This document shows, piece after piece, positions 11,231 to 21,719 of a DNA stretch of 64,000 nt (its first letter is position 1; every line of letters begins with the position of its first letter). Origin of the DNA: Luzula sylvatica (lineage: Eukaryota > Streptophyta > Magnoliopsida > Poales > Juncaceae). Made by a program: the position numbers and the translations under genes. Below the pieces are notes generated by a model. That model was not told where the DNA came from and did not search any database. It worked only from the letters and a program-made list of their open reading frames with translations. Location: contig OX326958.1 of the NCBI GenBank assembly GCA_946800325.1, positions 1,994,001 through 2,058,000 of the forward strand, written 5' to 3'.

Positions 11231-11631
11231 GATTTTCCCGATTGACTTTTGATTATCGATAACAATAAATTTTATTGAGATTGTAACTTATCACTAAATT
11301 TGTTAAAAAAATATAATGCAAACATTGTTGCTATGTTTTTAGAAATGACCATTATACTCTCATATTTTTATTTTATAAATCTCTATAATTTAATAAATAA
11401 TAAATAGATATTAAACTATTATAAAAAATAAAAAATGTCAAAAAATAAATAATACATTGCTATTAAAAATAATTGTTTAATTGGACTAAGATTTATGACC
11501 ATGAAAACAAATATTTTTAATTATTAATAAAAATAAATGTATTACATCATACTAACAAATATTGATATTTTGTACTCGATGTTTTTTCTATAAAAGCAAC
11601 AACAACAAAATAGTTGTTTAATTTTATTTTA

Positions 11632-12338
11632 GGAGGATTTACATATTTACCCTTTCTTAAATTTGAAATTATATATTTATCCTTCTTAAAATTAAAATAT
11701 CATATTTACCCTTTCATAAATCTAAAATATCATATTTACTGAAAAATTAAAAACCATCCAATTTCTCCGTTAAAGTTAACGGTCAACTATTTTATCCTTT
11801 ACATATTTATCTTTCTAAAAATTCAAAATATCATATTTACCTTTTTTAAAAAAAATATCATATTTACCCAAATAATATAACAATGTAATTTCATAGATAA
11901 CAATATAAACACAAAAAATACATCAATAAAATTTCCAAAAATAATCATTCTACCAATCTCAAATGACAAAAACAAAAATATAAAAAATATAGTTTCATTG
12001 CAAAAATATAATCATAACTAAAAATATTATTAAAATGTAAAGTGTGATTTCTTCTTGTCGACCGAGTAAGGGTACGTACGCTATTTTTATTGTTGAGAAG
12101 ATAAATATGATATTTTTATTTTAATGAGGTAAATACGATATTTTGAATTTTTGGAAGAGTAAAATAATAATTTTAAATGTTGACCGTTAAGTTTAACAGA
12201 GAAATTGGATGGTTTTTAATTTTTGGGCAAATATGATATTTTAGATTTATGAAATGATAAATACGATATTTTAATTTAAGAAGGGTAAATATGTAATTTT
12301 AAGTTTAACAAGGTAAATATAAAATATGTAAATCTTCG
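11632..12338. mobile_element. Mutator-type MITE with long terminal inverted repeats (copy 1)
   Basis: Arms of roughly 200-250 bases are inverted with respect to each other. The left arm starts GGAGGATTTACATATTTACC; the right arm reads ACCGTTAAGTTTAACAGAGA and ends ATGTAAATCTTCG. They share blocks such as AAAAACCATCCAATTTCTC. A 9-base target duplication TTTATTTTA is present at 11623-11631 and 12339-12347, the length expected for Mutator-like elements. There is no coding capacity. The same insertion at the same site in A' (33345-34054) shows it arrived before the block duplication. Confidence 0.9.
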
Positions 12339-12362
12339 TTTATTTTATTACGACTTTTGACA

Positions 12363-12617
12363 TTAAAAAAAAGTCTCTGATTAATAATTCTCCGGAGAGA
12401 GAGGTCTCACTGAGTTTGAGTTACGTCTTACGAGTGAGACGAGCGACGAGCGACGAGCGGCGAGCGAACAAAGTGGAAAGGGCGGAAAAGTGGAAAGGAC
12501 GGAGGAGAGAGTGGCTCGTTGCCGTTGCCGTTGCCGGATTAGGGTTTTATACGTTCGTGCGCTAATTACGACTAGGGTTTTCAGATTGTTTAGTGGGAGT
12601 AATTGAGGTGGGCAGCG
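12363..12617 (+). promoter_or_regulatory. TAF6 copy 1 upstream region and 5' leader
   Basis: A GC-rich stretch matches the leader of copy 2 closely. It includes GAGCGACGAGCG units (about four here against two in copy 2), three TTGCCG units near 12520 and TTAGGGTTTTATACG, with AGGGTTTT-type telo boxes common in plant housekeeping leaders. It ends directly at the ATG at 12618. No distinct TATA box is seen close by. Frames through it on the minus strand are shadows. Confidence 0.5.
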
Positions 12618-14013
12618 ATGAGTATAGTGCATGCGACACTCAAAGCGAACTATTTTAACAACAGATGATGTGGATAGTGCTCTCAATTTACGAAACATCG
12701 AGGTAAATAAAATTCAAATTCAAATTCAATTTCTTTCTAATTTGTCATGTTTTGTTACTGACTCCTTTTAAAATCAGCCAATATACGGGTTTGCTTCTGG
12801 CGACCCGTTAAAGTTCAAACGGGCAATCGGGCACAAAGATCTCTTCTACTTGGACGATAGAGAAATCGACTTTAAGGAGGTCCGCACATTCCAAAATTAT
12901 TCTCCACATTTAATTACTCGTCTTATTATTTAATTTAATTTAATTTAATTTAATTTTTTTGAATTTAGGTTATAGATGCACAATTACCGAAAGCGCCACT
13001 TGACACCGCAGTGGCGACTCACTGGCTCGCCATTGAAGGCGTTCAACCAGCTATTCCCGAAAATCCTCCAATCGAAGGTCAATTTTATATTTTATTTTAA
13101 TAAAAAAAAAAAATTTCAAATTTTTATACTTTTATTTATATTTTCAGCAATATTATCTCCTCCAGAAGTGAAAAAAATGGATCATAAAGACGATCTTCCC
13201 TTTGATTTAAAGCTTCCTCTTAAACACGTTTTATCCAGAGAGCTTCAGGCAAGAAAATAATCTTTTTTCATATTTATTAAATTAATTAATTAATTTTTTT
13301 TTTTTTATATAAATTGTGCAGTTATATTTTGACAAAATTGCGGAGCTGACAGTTGGCAGACCCGAGAGCCCCTTATTCAAAGAGGCATTAGTTAGTCTCG
13401 CAACGGATTCGGGTTTACACCCGTTAGTTCCTTATTTCTCCTACTTCATCGCCGATGAGGTTCTTAAATCATTATAATATTTATTGTTTACAATAAAAAA
13501 TATAATTATTATTTTATTATTAGGTGAGCCGAAGCTTGAACGACCTTTCAGTTTTATTCGCATTAATGCGTGTCGTTCAAAGCCTTCTAAACAAAAGAAC
13601 GAGTTGAAGCGAAAAGAAGCTTGGCGCGTCTATGGCGCCTTATTGGTCCGTTCATTTATTATTTTTTTATTATTATTATTTTTATATTATTATAAGTTTG
13701 ATGATATATTATATATTTGTTAATTATACAGTGTGCGGCAGGAAGTTGTTTGCACGATCGGCTAAAAATGTTTCCTGGATTGCTCGCCCCGCACGTTCCG
13801 TTTCCGTGGAAAAATAATAAAAAAATCGCGTTGAATAATAATCCAAGTAAGGTTTAATATTATAATATTTATACAAAAATAAAAAAAATAAAAAAATTTT
13901 ATCCGTAAATATTTTTTTTTCAGGTTTGAAAAGAAAATCACAGCCAAATGTTGCTTCGCAACAACCGCCCCTTAAGAAGCTCGCCACCGATCCCGATTCT
14001 TCTACCCAATCAC

Positions 14014-14054
<41 letters not shown>

Positions 14055-14240
14055 TTTAGCGGTAATGGTGGTGGGGCCCACATGCAGAGAGTGTTGGGAT
14101 TGACGTCGGCTTCGACGGTGTTGAGAGAAGCGTGGAAGGAGGATTTGAACGCGGGCCATCTCTTGTCATCGTTGCACGGTTTGTTCGGGGAGGGTATATT
14201 TTCGTTTATACAACCGCCCGAAATGCATTTCTTCGTTTGA
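12618..14240 (+). pseudogene. TAF6: TAF6 pseudogene, copy 1 (TFIID/SAGA-type subunit)
   Basis: TAF6 is a histone-fold and HEAT-repeat subunit of the general factor TFIID. This copy keeps the start (ATGAGTAT), but the rest of exon 1 and intron 1 are deleted into exon 2, and the fused frame stops at 12666-12668. Recognisable exons follow with intact splice borders: exon 2 end to 12702, exon 3 12778-12879 (PIYGFASGDPLKFKRAIGHK), exon 4 12969-13077, exon 5 13148-13248, exon 6 13322-13459. Exon 7 (from 13524) is fused to exon 10 at about 13590 through shared AAACAA, removing exons 8-9 and shifting the frame. Exons 11 (13732-13846) and 12 (13924-14240, with a poly-Asn run) remain, the latter ending in GEGIFSFIQPPEMHFFV. 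It cannot make TAF6. Intron 5 has a GC donor, as in copy 2. Confidence 0.9.
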
Positions 14241-14284
14241 TCCATATTGTTGTACATCGATAATTTGTTATTTTATTTATTAGA

Positions 14285-14423
14285 AGATTGTGGAATTATT
14301 GTGGAAACAAATAATTTGTTCCATGTGCATTAACTAAAAAAGATGGCCGAAATCTAGAATTTATATTGTGGTAATTCTCCTATAAATATTCCCCTCGAAC
14401 AATTTTGAAAATTACACCTCCAA
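14285..14423 (+). promoter_or_regulatory. Leader module of the ubiquitin-like gene, copy 1
   Basis: Between TAF6 and the next ATG lie TTGTGGAAACAAATAATTTG, CATGTGCATTAACTAAAAAA, a TATAAATATTCCCCTCG TATA-like motif and TGAAAATTACACCTCC. The same order recurs at about 15585, 18905, 37190, 38480, 39995 and 40131. This looks like the promoter and 5' leader of the ubiquitin-like gene; the other copies have lost the coding part. Confidence 0.55.
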
Positions 14424-14901
14424 ATGATTCCAATTACTATCAAGCCAACGAAGCTCGAAATCAAAACACGCGTCCATGAAAATCAGGGAGAATTTCACCA
14501 TACGTGAAATCAAGTACAAAATCGAAATCAAAACATGCATCCATGTGTCTCGAATTGAACTTTTTATCGTAGATCGATACGGGTATCTTCAGAAGCTCGA
14601 AAACTCCACGTTTATCGACACGTACGGTATTAAAAAACACACGATTATCCCAGCACGGCTCGGATTGCTCGTAACTATCGCGCCGACGTGGCAAGGACAA
14701 GGAGCTTTTGAAATTGTGATTCCCTACATGGCTACCGTCGATGACATCATGATGATTATTGCAGAAAGGACGGTTGGAGTTGGGAGAATGGTTTTTGTCA
14801 AGCTTTATTTCAAAAATAAAGAATTGAAAACGACCAAAAATATCCGGGACGGTTCGTTTATCGTCGCGGCAGATCCTATTTTTGAACTTAATATTATATA
14901 A
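14424..14901 (+). pseudogene. Two-domain ubiquitin-fold protein, frameshifted at the start
   Basis: The natural ATG at 14424 (MIPITIKPTKLEIKTR) is one base out of frame with the long frame that follows. That frame is open from an internal Met at 14476 to TAA at 14899-14901 (141 residues). It contains two ubiquitin-like halves. Residues about 7-55 (FTIREIKYKIEIKTCIHV, then ELFIVDRYGYLQKLENSTFI) fit the helix-strand pattern of ubiquitin. Residues about 75-141 (FEIVIPYMATVDDIMMIIAE, then VFVKLYFKNKELKTTKNI) repeat it. No C-terminal Gly-Gly is present, so it would act as a ubiquitin-like domain protein rather than a conjugated modifier. Family assignment rests on fold pattern only. It could still be translated from 14476, but the broken start argues for decay. 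Confidence 0.5.
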
Positions 14902-15584
14902 TATTTGAAAAATGAAGGATTTTTGGGTAAGTTTGCAATTTTAATATATAATTGCGGTGTAGTTTAGAATATTAGTTTATTTATGTTCATCTCAATTAGG
15001 TTATTTATGTATTAGTATTGTAAGGATTTTGCTTTATGTTAGCAATTTCAAAATATTAGCATGTTTTTCTTATGTTCTGATGAGATTTTTTTTTTATTAA
15101 CAATATACATTGAAATCTCGGCAAAATAAAAGCATATTAAATATATATAAATCACCCTAATCCAAAATATCATATATGCCCTTGTTGTAAGGATTGAATT
15201 CAAAGGTATTCACGATATTCTCGGTTTGTCGCGGTAAATACCGTATACATGGTTTTATTATGTACATTGAGAAGAGAGTTGTTATTTACCACCCATAAAC
15301 TATCTAATATATACAAAAATATATAAAATATATATAAATAAAACATAACAAAAATATAGAAAGTGTTATGTATAAATAACAATAGATATTGCCATTATGT
15401 ATAATGTATATCTAAGAAGTAAGATGTTATAAAAAAAAATCATGTACATTTAAAAATAAACACGTAAAAGTATGATGGACAAATGAAACGATATAAAATC
15501 AATGGACTGTTTTTAGTTGATAATCAGGCAATTATTTCTTTCACACAAGAAATTGCGCCTATTTCTTTGAAAAAACAATTTAAT
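14902..15584. other. Gene-free spacer
   Basis: AT-rich sequence matching 37798-38480 in A', with small indels. No ORF with support, no RNA gene and no mobile-element end are visible. Confidence 0.7.
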
Positions 15585-15735
15585 GAAAAAATAAATCTTA
15601 AAATCCATCAAATCTACCGTATTGTTTCACGAGCATTAACTAAAAAAAATACGGCCACAATTCAGAATATATTGTGCTAATTATCCAACAAATATCCCCC
15701 TCAAAAGATTTGGAAAATTACACCTCGATTTGTGT
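15585..15735 (+). repeat. Leader module of the ubiquitin-like gene, copy 2 (orphan)
   Basis: Carries ATAAATCTTAAAATCCATCA, GAGCATTAACTAAAAAAAAT, AATATATTGTGCTAATTATC, CAACAAATATCCCCCTC and GAAAATTACACCTCGATTTG in the module's order. It is not followed by a ubiquitin-like frame; the minus-strand phosphatase relic begins just downstream. Confidence 0.55.
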
Positions 15736-15774
15736 TTGCAATTTAAAAATATCTTCAAGGTTTTATTATGTTTA

Positions 15775-16621
15775 AGATAAGACGATCTTCTTCTATTAGT
15801 AGTCTCGCGTGTTTCCATATCCATTTTTATCTTTGGTTGTGCTCCAGTTATACAAAGGGCTTCCAAATGCGTCGTAAAATACAAATTTGGCCTCTTGTTT
15901 CATCGAATCGAAGTGACATAAACCCATTTCAGTAAACACATTTCTCCACGCCTTCGACCCGCCTCCACTTGTTATGTCTTCGAGTTTACTGAAATTTCAG
16001 TTATTAACAAAATGAATTATTCAATATCGACTAGTAGTTTTTGAATGTTTTATACCTTAATTAACTATAAAAGATCGCATGCAAATAAAACGTTTATCTT
16101 TCTCTCTCGAGATCGGGTCCAATTGAGCCAACACATTTCCTCTGTAATCATGATTTCCCAAAACTATATATTATTATTATTAACAAATTTATACCAAAAA
16201 TATAAAACGGGTTCGGATAAATGATTGACGGCACGTACCGACTAGTAGTGTTTGAAGGCTTTGTGTCGTGTAAATATGAGAAAAAGATTCTTTAAATTGC
16301 GTATCGTCGACTCCAGTTAGTCCATCCTCGTAGAAATTATCTCCAGTTGAAATCACAAAGTCGATGTCTGGTTCCTTCCCAATCACTTCCATCTGGTATA
16401 ATTATACAGATTATCAGGGACCAAACTAGAAAAATATCCATAGATTGGTTATGGGTTCCATTTCTTCCCCAATCTTCAATAATCAGGATACTCAAATTGC
16501 GTTCGTTCTTCGGAAGGTGGTCGATCACCGTCAATTCCGCAAATGAGGGCCCAGATCGAATCACATTTAAGAAGGCAATCGAAGCTATCAAAAACACCAT
16601 TTTGCCGTACAATCCAGTCAT
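15775..16621 (-). pseudogene. Purple acid phosphatase pseudogene, copy 1
   Basis: Matches small plant purple acid phosphatases (PAP3/PAP8/PAP17 type), secreted dinuclear-metal phosphatases. Reading right to left: a signal-peptide-like start (Met at 16621; LYGKMVFLIASIAFLNVIRS), the first metal motif as IIEDWGRNG (usual GDWG changed to EDWG), exon 2 (16392-16239) with [16 protein letters not shown] and [11 protein letters not shown], exon 3 (from 16163) with LGNHDYRG and [12 protein letters not shown], then ITSGGGSKAWRNV and a C-terminal AKFVFYDAFG. The exons that should carry the VxxH and GHxH metal motifs are absent, the exon 1 donor region is lost, a stop follows RSFIVN and the C-terminal part is frameshifted. 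It cannot be an enzyme. The same block loss in copy 2 shows it predates the duplication. Confidence 0.8.
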
Positions 16622-17369
16622 CAAAAAAGAAATGAAGCAAATTAATTTGTGTCTATATGGTTTATACGAGGCTGAAAAATGTGGAACCAAAATGTACTTA
16701 TTAACCAGAGAAATATTATTTTCATTGATTAAGATCAACTATAAAATGATTACAAGACTTCCTCTTATAGAGCTTAAACAATAACTGCCATTCAAAAAAA
16801 TATTAATTATTTTGACGACTATTTGGTTTTCTTATCTTATTGAGTCATGATAATGACATATAAACCGACGATAAATTTGACACAAACGTATAAGTTTGTG
16901 TTTGATTTATGATACATATTTGATTAATTAATGCTATAAATTTATATATTTATATCAAAATTGCGGTCGGTTTATGGGTTCCTATCATTACTCTTTCTTA
17001 TTTGTTTTTTTTATTTTTATTTTTTTGAAAAGTTATTTGAATGTTAATTTTACTAGGAAAATCTCCGCGCTTCGCTGCGATTTGTTCATTTTTTTGTAAT
17101 AGAAATGTCGAAAGATCAAAAGTCATATAAACATATTTTTCTAATAGCAACGGTTTGTTCATTATTTTTTTTTTATGCACTATTTTTTTAAAGCCTGTTT
17201 AGCAATGCCTAAACCTCATAAATTATTAGGCCTGTTTACCAATAAGTTTCAAGATCCGTGTCAGCTAGTTTTATCATCACAAAGTCATATACCATTATTT
17301 TGACACGTATGGGTGAGAGTGAAAGTATAGTAAAAATATCATCATTGTGGTTGAACTGTAAGGAAAAAA

Positions 17370-18420
17370 AAAAAAAGGAATTTTTAAAAAAATTCCCTAT
17401 CTTTTCTTGATATTTAAAAAAGGAATTTTTAAAAAAATTCCCTATCTTTTCTTCATGGAAACTCCAAAAAAAACCCTATCTCAAACTTTTCTTTTTATTG
17501 AACCCCCTATCGTTAAGTTAATCCGTTATATGTTAACACTGAAATATTATTTTTTGTTAATGACTATTTTATACCATTGTATAATCTATTCTTTACACTA
17601 ATTAAATTATAAATGTTATATTCTTTAAATTAAAAAATTAATATTGGAGCAATTTATCCTTTAAAATAAATAAACAAGACAAATAAAAATATATGAATTT
17701 TCATAATTATATAACAGCATTCATAATTTACATAATAAACCAGATGCTAACTCGACTTATAGTTCAAGCTTCATACAATATATATTTTTTTGTCAAATAA
17801 GTCTAATTGGCAAAGTAGTGCACATTTTTTTGAGGCCTCCTCATAAAAAAAAAATCGCCTGATCATCCATGTAAAAAGCGAAATATAGGTCCTGATGAAC
17901 ACCGTACATGGAGGACAATGTCAGCGATTCAAGTTAGCTTGTAGCGTATTATGTAAATTATGAATGGTGTTATATAATTATGTAAATATAACACTTTGGA
18001 TTTAATTTAGTTTAAAGAAGAGAGTACACAAGGGTAAAATGGTCGTTAACGAAAAATATTAATTTGCTATATTAACAAATATAACACTTAGGATTTATTT
18101 ATGTTTTAATTAATTTGAAGAAGAGAGTATACAAGAGTAAAATGGTAATTAACGAAAAATATTAATTTGCTAAATTAAAAAATATAACACTTAGGATTTA
18201 ATGTATGATTTAATTAGTTTAAAGAAGAGAGTATACGAGGGTAAAATGGTCATTAACGAAAAATAGTATCTCAAAGTTAATATATAATGGACAAATTTAA
18301 CGTAGAGGGTTATATAAAAAGAAATGTTTGAGATGGATGGTTTTTTGGAGTTTCCAAGAAGTTAGAATTTTTTTTAAAGTATCAAGAAAACATAGGGTGT
18401 TTTTTAAAAAATTTCCAAAA
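17370..18420. mobile_element. Mutator-like long-TIR element nested in Helitron B
   Basis: Arms of about 200 bases are inverted relative to each other. The left arm has TCCCTATCTTTTCTTGATAT, GGAAACTCCAAAAAAAACCC and CCCCTATCGTTAAGTTAATC. The right arm read in reverse has CACCCTATGTTTTCTTGATA, GGAAACTCCAAAAAACCATC and CCCTCTACGTTAAATTTGTC. The interior holds three imperfect units of about 95-100 bases (from 17988, 18081 and 18183) sharing ATAACACTT and AAGAGAGTA. No ORF and no clear target duplication were found because of A-rich flanks. Confidence 0.6.
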
Positions 18421-18439
18421 AAGTAGCCCAAAAAATAGG

Positions 18440-18852
18440 GTGTTTTTTAAAAACTCTCCTCTCATTAAATTTGCAATGAAAAATAAGACGTTCTTTAAAA
18501 AAATTCCAAAAAAGTAGCCAAAAAAAAATAGAGCCACGTGGCTCTCTATGGTGTGCTCTTTTCATTGCAAATTTAATGTGAAGAGATAAAAAATTTCCAA
18601 AAAAGTAACCCAAAAAATAGGGTGTCTTTTAAAAAACTCTCCTCCCATTAAATTTGTAGGATGTTTTTTAAAAATATTCCAAAAAAGTAGACAAAAAAAA
18701 GATAGAGCCACGTGGCTCTCTATGGTGTGCTCTTTTCATTACAAATTTAATGGGAGGAGAAAAATATTCCAAAAAAGTAGACAAAAAAAAGATAGAGCCA
18801 CGTGGCTCTCTATGGTGTGCTCTTTTCATTACAAATTTAATGGGAGGAGAGA
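18440..18852. repeat. Tandem units with a 16-base perfect palindrome
   Basis: AGAGCCACGTGGCTCT, a perfect palindrome with a central G-box, occurs at 18530-18545, 18704-18719 and 18794-18809. Each is followed by CTATGGTGTGCTCTTTTCAT and CAAATTTAATG. The last two sit in an essentially perfect 90-base tandem repeat. This is the 5' terminal region of Helitron B, so the Helitron's own start has been multiplied. Confidence 0.8.
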
Positions 18853-18899
18853 TTTGGTTGTTTTATAGTAGGAGAATATATTTGCATTTATAAACTTTT

Positions 18900-19085
18900 T
18901 AAATGGATTTAATGACAAAATAAATCTCAAAATCCATCAATGATATTGTGGAAACAATAATTTATTTCATATGCATTAACTAAAATAATATAGCCAAAAC
19001 TCAGAATATATTTTGCTAATTGTCCAACAAATATTCCTCTCAAACAATTTTGGAATATTACAACTCGATTTATGATTCAATTTCA
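18900..19085 (+). repeat. Leader module of the ubiquitin-like gene, copy 3 (orphan)
   Basis: Contains AATGACAAAATAAATCTCAA, GATATTGTGGAAACAATAAT, CATATGCATTAACTAAAATA, CCAACAAATATTCCTCTC and TATTACAACTCGATTTATG. No ubiquitin-like coding sequence follows. A nearby inverted repeat (TTAAAGGAAAAATAGTTCAT at 19137 and 19185 against AATTATTTTTCCTTTAAATT near 19234) lies in the decayed downstream part. Confidence 0.5.
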
Positions 19086-19830
19086 AAATGGGTGTTAATA
19101 TTTTAAGAGCAAATTTTGGAAGTTGAGCACAAATTTAAAGGAAAAATAGTTCATGATTATCTTTTTGAAATAACAAATTTAAAGGAAAAATAGTTCATGA
19201 TTATATTTTTGAAATTAAAAAAAAAATAATCATGAATTATTTTTCCTTTAAATTCATGACTATTTTACCCCTATATTTAATACATAGAAATATGAGGTGC
19301 ATCTTAAGTTATTTCCAAAATAAACAATTCTCATTTACTTGTTTTTCTATTACTCACATGAATATTTTTTATAGAAAAGTATATACTTGCATCTGAATGA
19401 ATTAAATATATTTATGGATTTATAAAAGCAACATGTAATCATCTTTAAAATTAACAACACTATAAAATAATCCCAAAACACCTTATTTGATAAAAAAAAA
19501 AAAAATCTTAAACAAAATACAAAAGTGAACTGATTTGGCTATATTGCAACAACAACAAAATAGTTACACTTGTACTTTCATATCTGAGTTGTCGAATGAC
19601 ATAAAATTTAAGGTAAATTATGATTAAGTTTTGGATAGTTTAATGGAGGAAGTAATTACTTTTGGTTTTGGAAATACTAAAAATGTTTCTGTCTTTTTTT
19701 TTTTTCGAAGGAATACGGAGTATTCCGTCTTTTCATTAAAAGAAGAAAAATAGAATTACATTTCAAAAGGAAATTTCATTCTAAAAATAAAAATTTCGAG
19801 ATCAAAACCCTAATACAACTGTAGAGATTT
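19086..19830. other. Gene-free spacer
   Basis: AT-rich sequence partly shared with 40280-40800. A T-run followed by GAATACGGAGTATTCCGTCT near 19715-19735 is a short palindrome. No gene is seen. Confidence 0.6.
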
Positions 19831-19834
19831 TTGG

Positions 19835-20395
19835 CCGATAATGCCAATCGATCGAGAAACTTCGATCTAGTTCTGCCATTGCAAGATCTTTGTCTTGAAA
19901 GACCTTTTTGTAGTCTTCGTTGCCGTTTGCACGTGAAGACTTGAATGTCGATGTTGCTGTCGTGGCCTAATTCGATTGTACGATTTTTTGGCTGTCAATG
20001 CCAATCGATCGATTGGATCTGTCGAAGCAAGATTTGGTCTTGAAAAATCGTTTTATAGTCTTCGTTGCCGTTCGCACGTGAAGACGAGACAGTCGTCATA
20101 ACTGCTGTTTGGCTGCCACAGTCGCCGCTTGGCTGCCACAGTACCAGCTTGGCTGCCAGAGTCACCACTTGACTGCCACAATCATCGCTTGGTCGTCGGT
20201 GCTTCCGTCGTGGCTGCTGATGTTGCCGTTGAGCAGTGTTCTCGTCGTGGCTGCCACTTAGCTGACGTTGTCGTCGTCGTGGCCTTGAGTCAGAGTTAGG
20301 GAGGGTTGGAAGGGAGATGAGGTGGAGGATGAGTTCGGACGACGAGATAGAGCTCGGAGGGGACCATTTGGGAGGTGGAGATAGAAACAAACGAA
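19835..20395. repeat. GC-richer region with degenerate internal repeats
   Basis: Two imperfect copies of a unit (AATGCCAATCGATCGA ... AGTCTTCGTTGCCGTTTGCA, CGTGAAGAC) start near 19840 and 19998. Then, at 20105-20240, come several copies of a unit of about 22 bases like GCTTGGCTGCCACAGTC. Minus-strand frames here are Arg/Ser/Gln-rich by-products of the repeat, and I do not call them genes. The composition is unlike the neighbours, suggesting captured DNA carried by a mobile element. Confidence 0.55.
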
Positions 20396-20597
20396 TTTTG
20401 ATGCTTATCTGTCTTTTTTAATAAAAGATATATATGCATTAAAGATTTGAAAAGAGTAAAATAGTCAATACACTTTTTCTTTTTTAAGGTTGCGTCGATA
20501 TCCAAAATTTTCTTTCAAAATAGAGCAGTGGTGTATAACCCCAAGATTTCTCCCCACATTTTTTGATGACGTGATATTTTTTGTAAGCTTAATTATA

Positions 20598-20640
20598 CTA
20601 GGAAAATTACTCGCGCTTTCGCTGCGAGCTTTTAAATTTT
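20598..20640 (-). mobile_element. Helitron 3' terminus (element extends rightward)
   Basis: On the minus strand the sequence reads GCTCGCAGCGAAAGCGCGAG, then TAATTTTC, then CTAG followed by T. This is a stem-loop plus CTRR end like those of Helitrons A and B. The flank on the plus strand is A (20597). The other end was not found; the captured exon-like sequence at 21.7-22.2 kb may lie within this element. Confidence 0.6.
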
Positions 20641-21719
20641 ATTATTTCATCGATTCAAGATCCTACACAAACACAACGATTCGTTCAGATCTTAGATACA
20701 TATCTTCTGGAAAAAACGTACAAATAACATTAACATTCTATTATTTGTACAAAACTATCACAAAAATCAAATATAATTATAAAGTGCCGAATGGTAACGA
20801 ATTTTTACGATTCTTTTTTTCTATTGGTCAATTTATCATTCACAATCATAACTATAAGACAATGATATAAAACATATTAAATAACAAATTTAATGCTTGA
20901 ATAGGGTGGACACCAATCCCAATTTTGCATTTTAAGCCTGAAACTTATATCCGCACATATGAACTAATCAAGTATGTATTTAAACCCGAAACTTATACAT
21001 CAAGAAGTTGGTTTCGCAATTTTGAAGGTATGTCATATACAAAGTTGCAAAAAAGGCTGTGTCCATTTTATCCGCTATGGTTTCAAAAAATGCATCGTCA
21101 CATCTTGACTTCAACAAATCCCACGAAGGATGGATTTGTTTAATTTACTGGAAACATGAAAATGTCATCGCTCCACTTCTCGTATTTATTTTTTAATTTT
21201 TGTTATTAAAAATCCATAAAAATAAATATTTGTTTAATTTATTGGAAACCTGGAAATATATTTACATCTCGAAGGATGGATTTCTGAACAGAAAATACGT
21301 ATCGACCCATCGCATCTCCACATTTATTGGGAACCTAGAAAAATAGCTTGGAATTAATCGGTCTTGTCTCAATATTTAAAGAAGAGATTAAATTACAAAG
21401 TCTAATTTACATATGAAGTATAATAATCCATATAAACTATACTTATCCTAGTTTATAATAATCCATACAAAACCTGGCGTGGTATGACAATCATGAACCG
21501 AACAAACGCCTTCATTTAGCAGACATGCTGGTAGCACCGCCGACACTTTAAAAATATATATAGATGGAAAATTTGCGAAAAAGCCCCTTCATGAAACGGA
21601 GGAGCTTTTTCTTGAATTTATTAAAGATGCGTGCCATTTTTTGCAAACTTTACATAAATATCCAAGTCCAAAATTAATGAAAATAAAATATTGAATATAT
21701 TATGATATTTTGATATATG

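Larger units (their letters stand above)
17053..18852 (-). mobile_element. Helitron, complete non-autonomous (Helitron B)
   Basis: On the minus strand it begins TCTCTCCTCCCATTAAATTT (right end, 18852) and ends CTAG (left end, 17053-17056), with the stem-loop TCGCAGCGAAGCGCGGAG just before. It sits in A^T: the left flank is TTAATTTTA and the right flank TTTGGTTGTTT. The paralogous sequence at 39936-39955 reads TTAATTTTATTTGGTTGTTT with no element, an exact empty site. No Rep/helicase is present. Its 5' end resembles that of Helitron A (CCTCCCATTAA), so both belong to one family. It inserted in A after duplication, or was absent from the A' lineage. Confidence 0.92.

Noticed and set aside
12381..12698. 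Minus-strand ORF of 105 codons over the TAF6 start
   Set aside because: A shadow of the TAF6 leader and exon 2; the same frame is broken differently in copy 2.
19995..20390. Arg/Gln/Ser-rich minus-strand ORF of about 131 residues
   Set aside because: The frame follows the degenerate tandem unit of about 22 bases in GC-richer DNA, with no recognisable domain.
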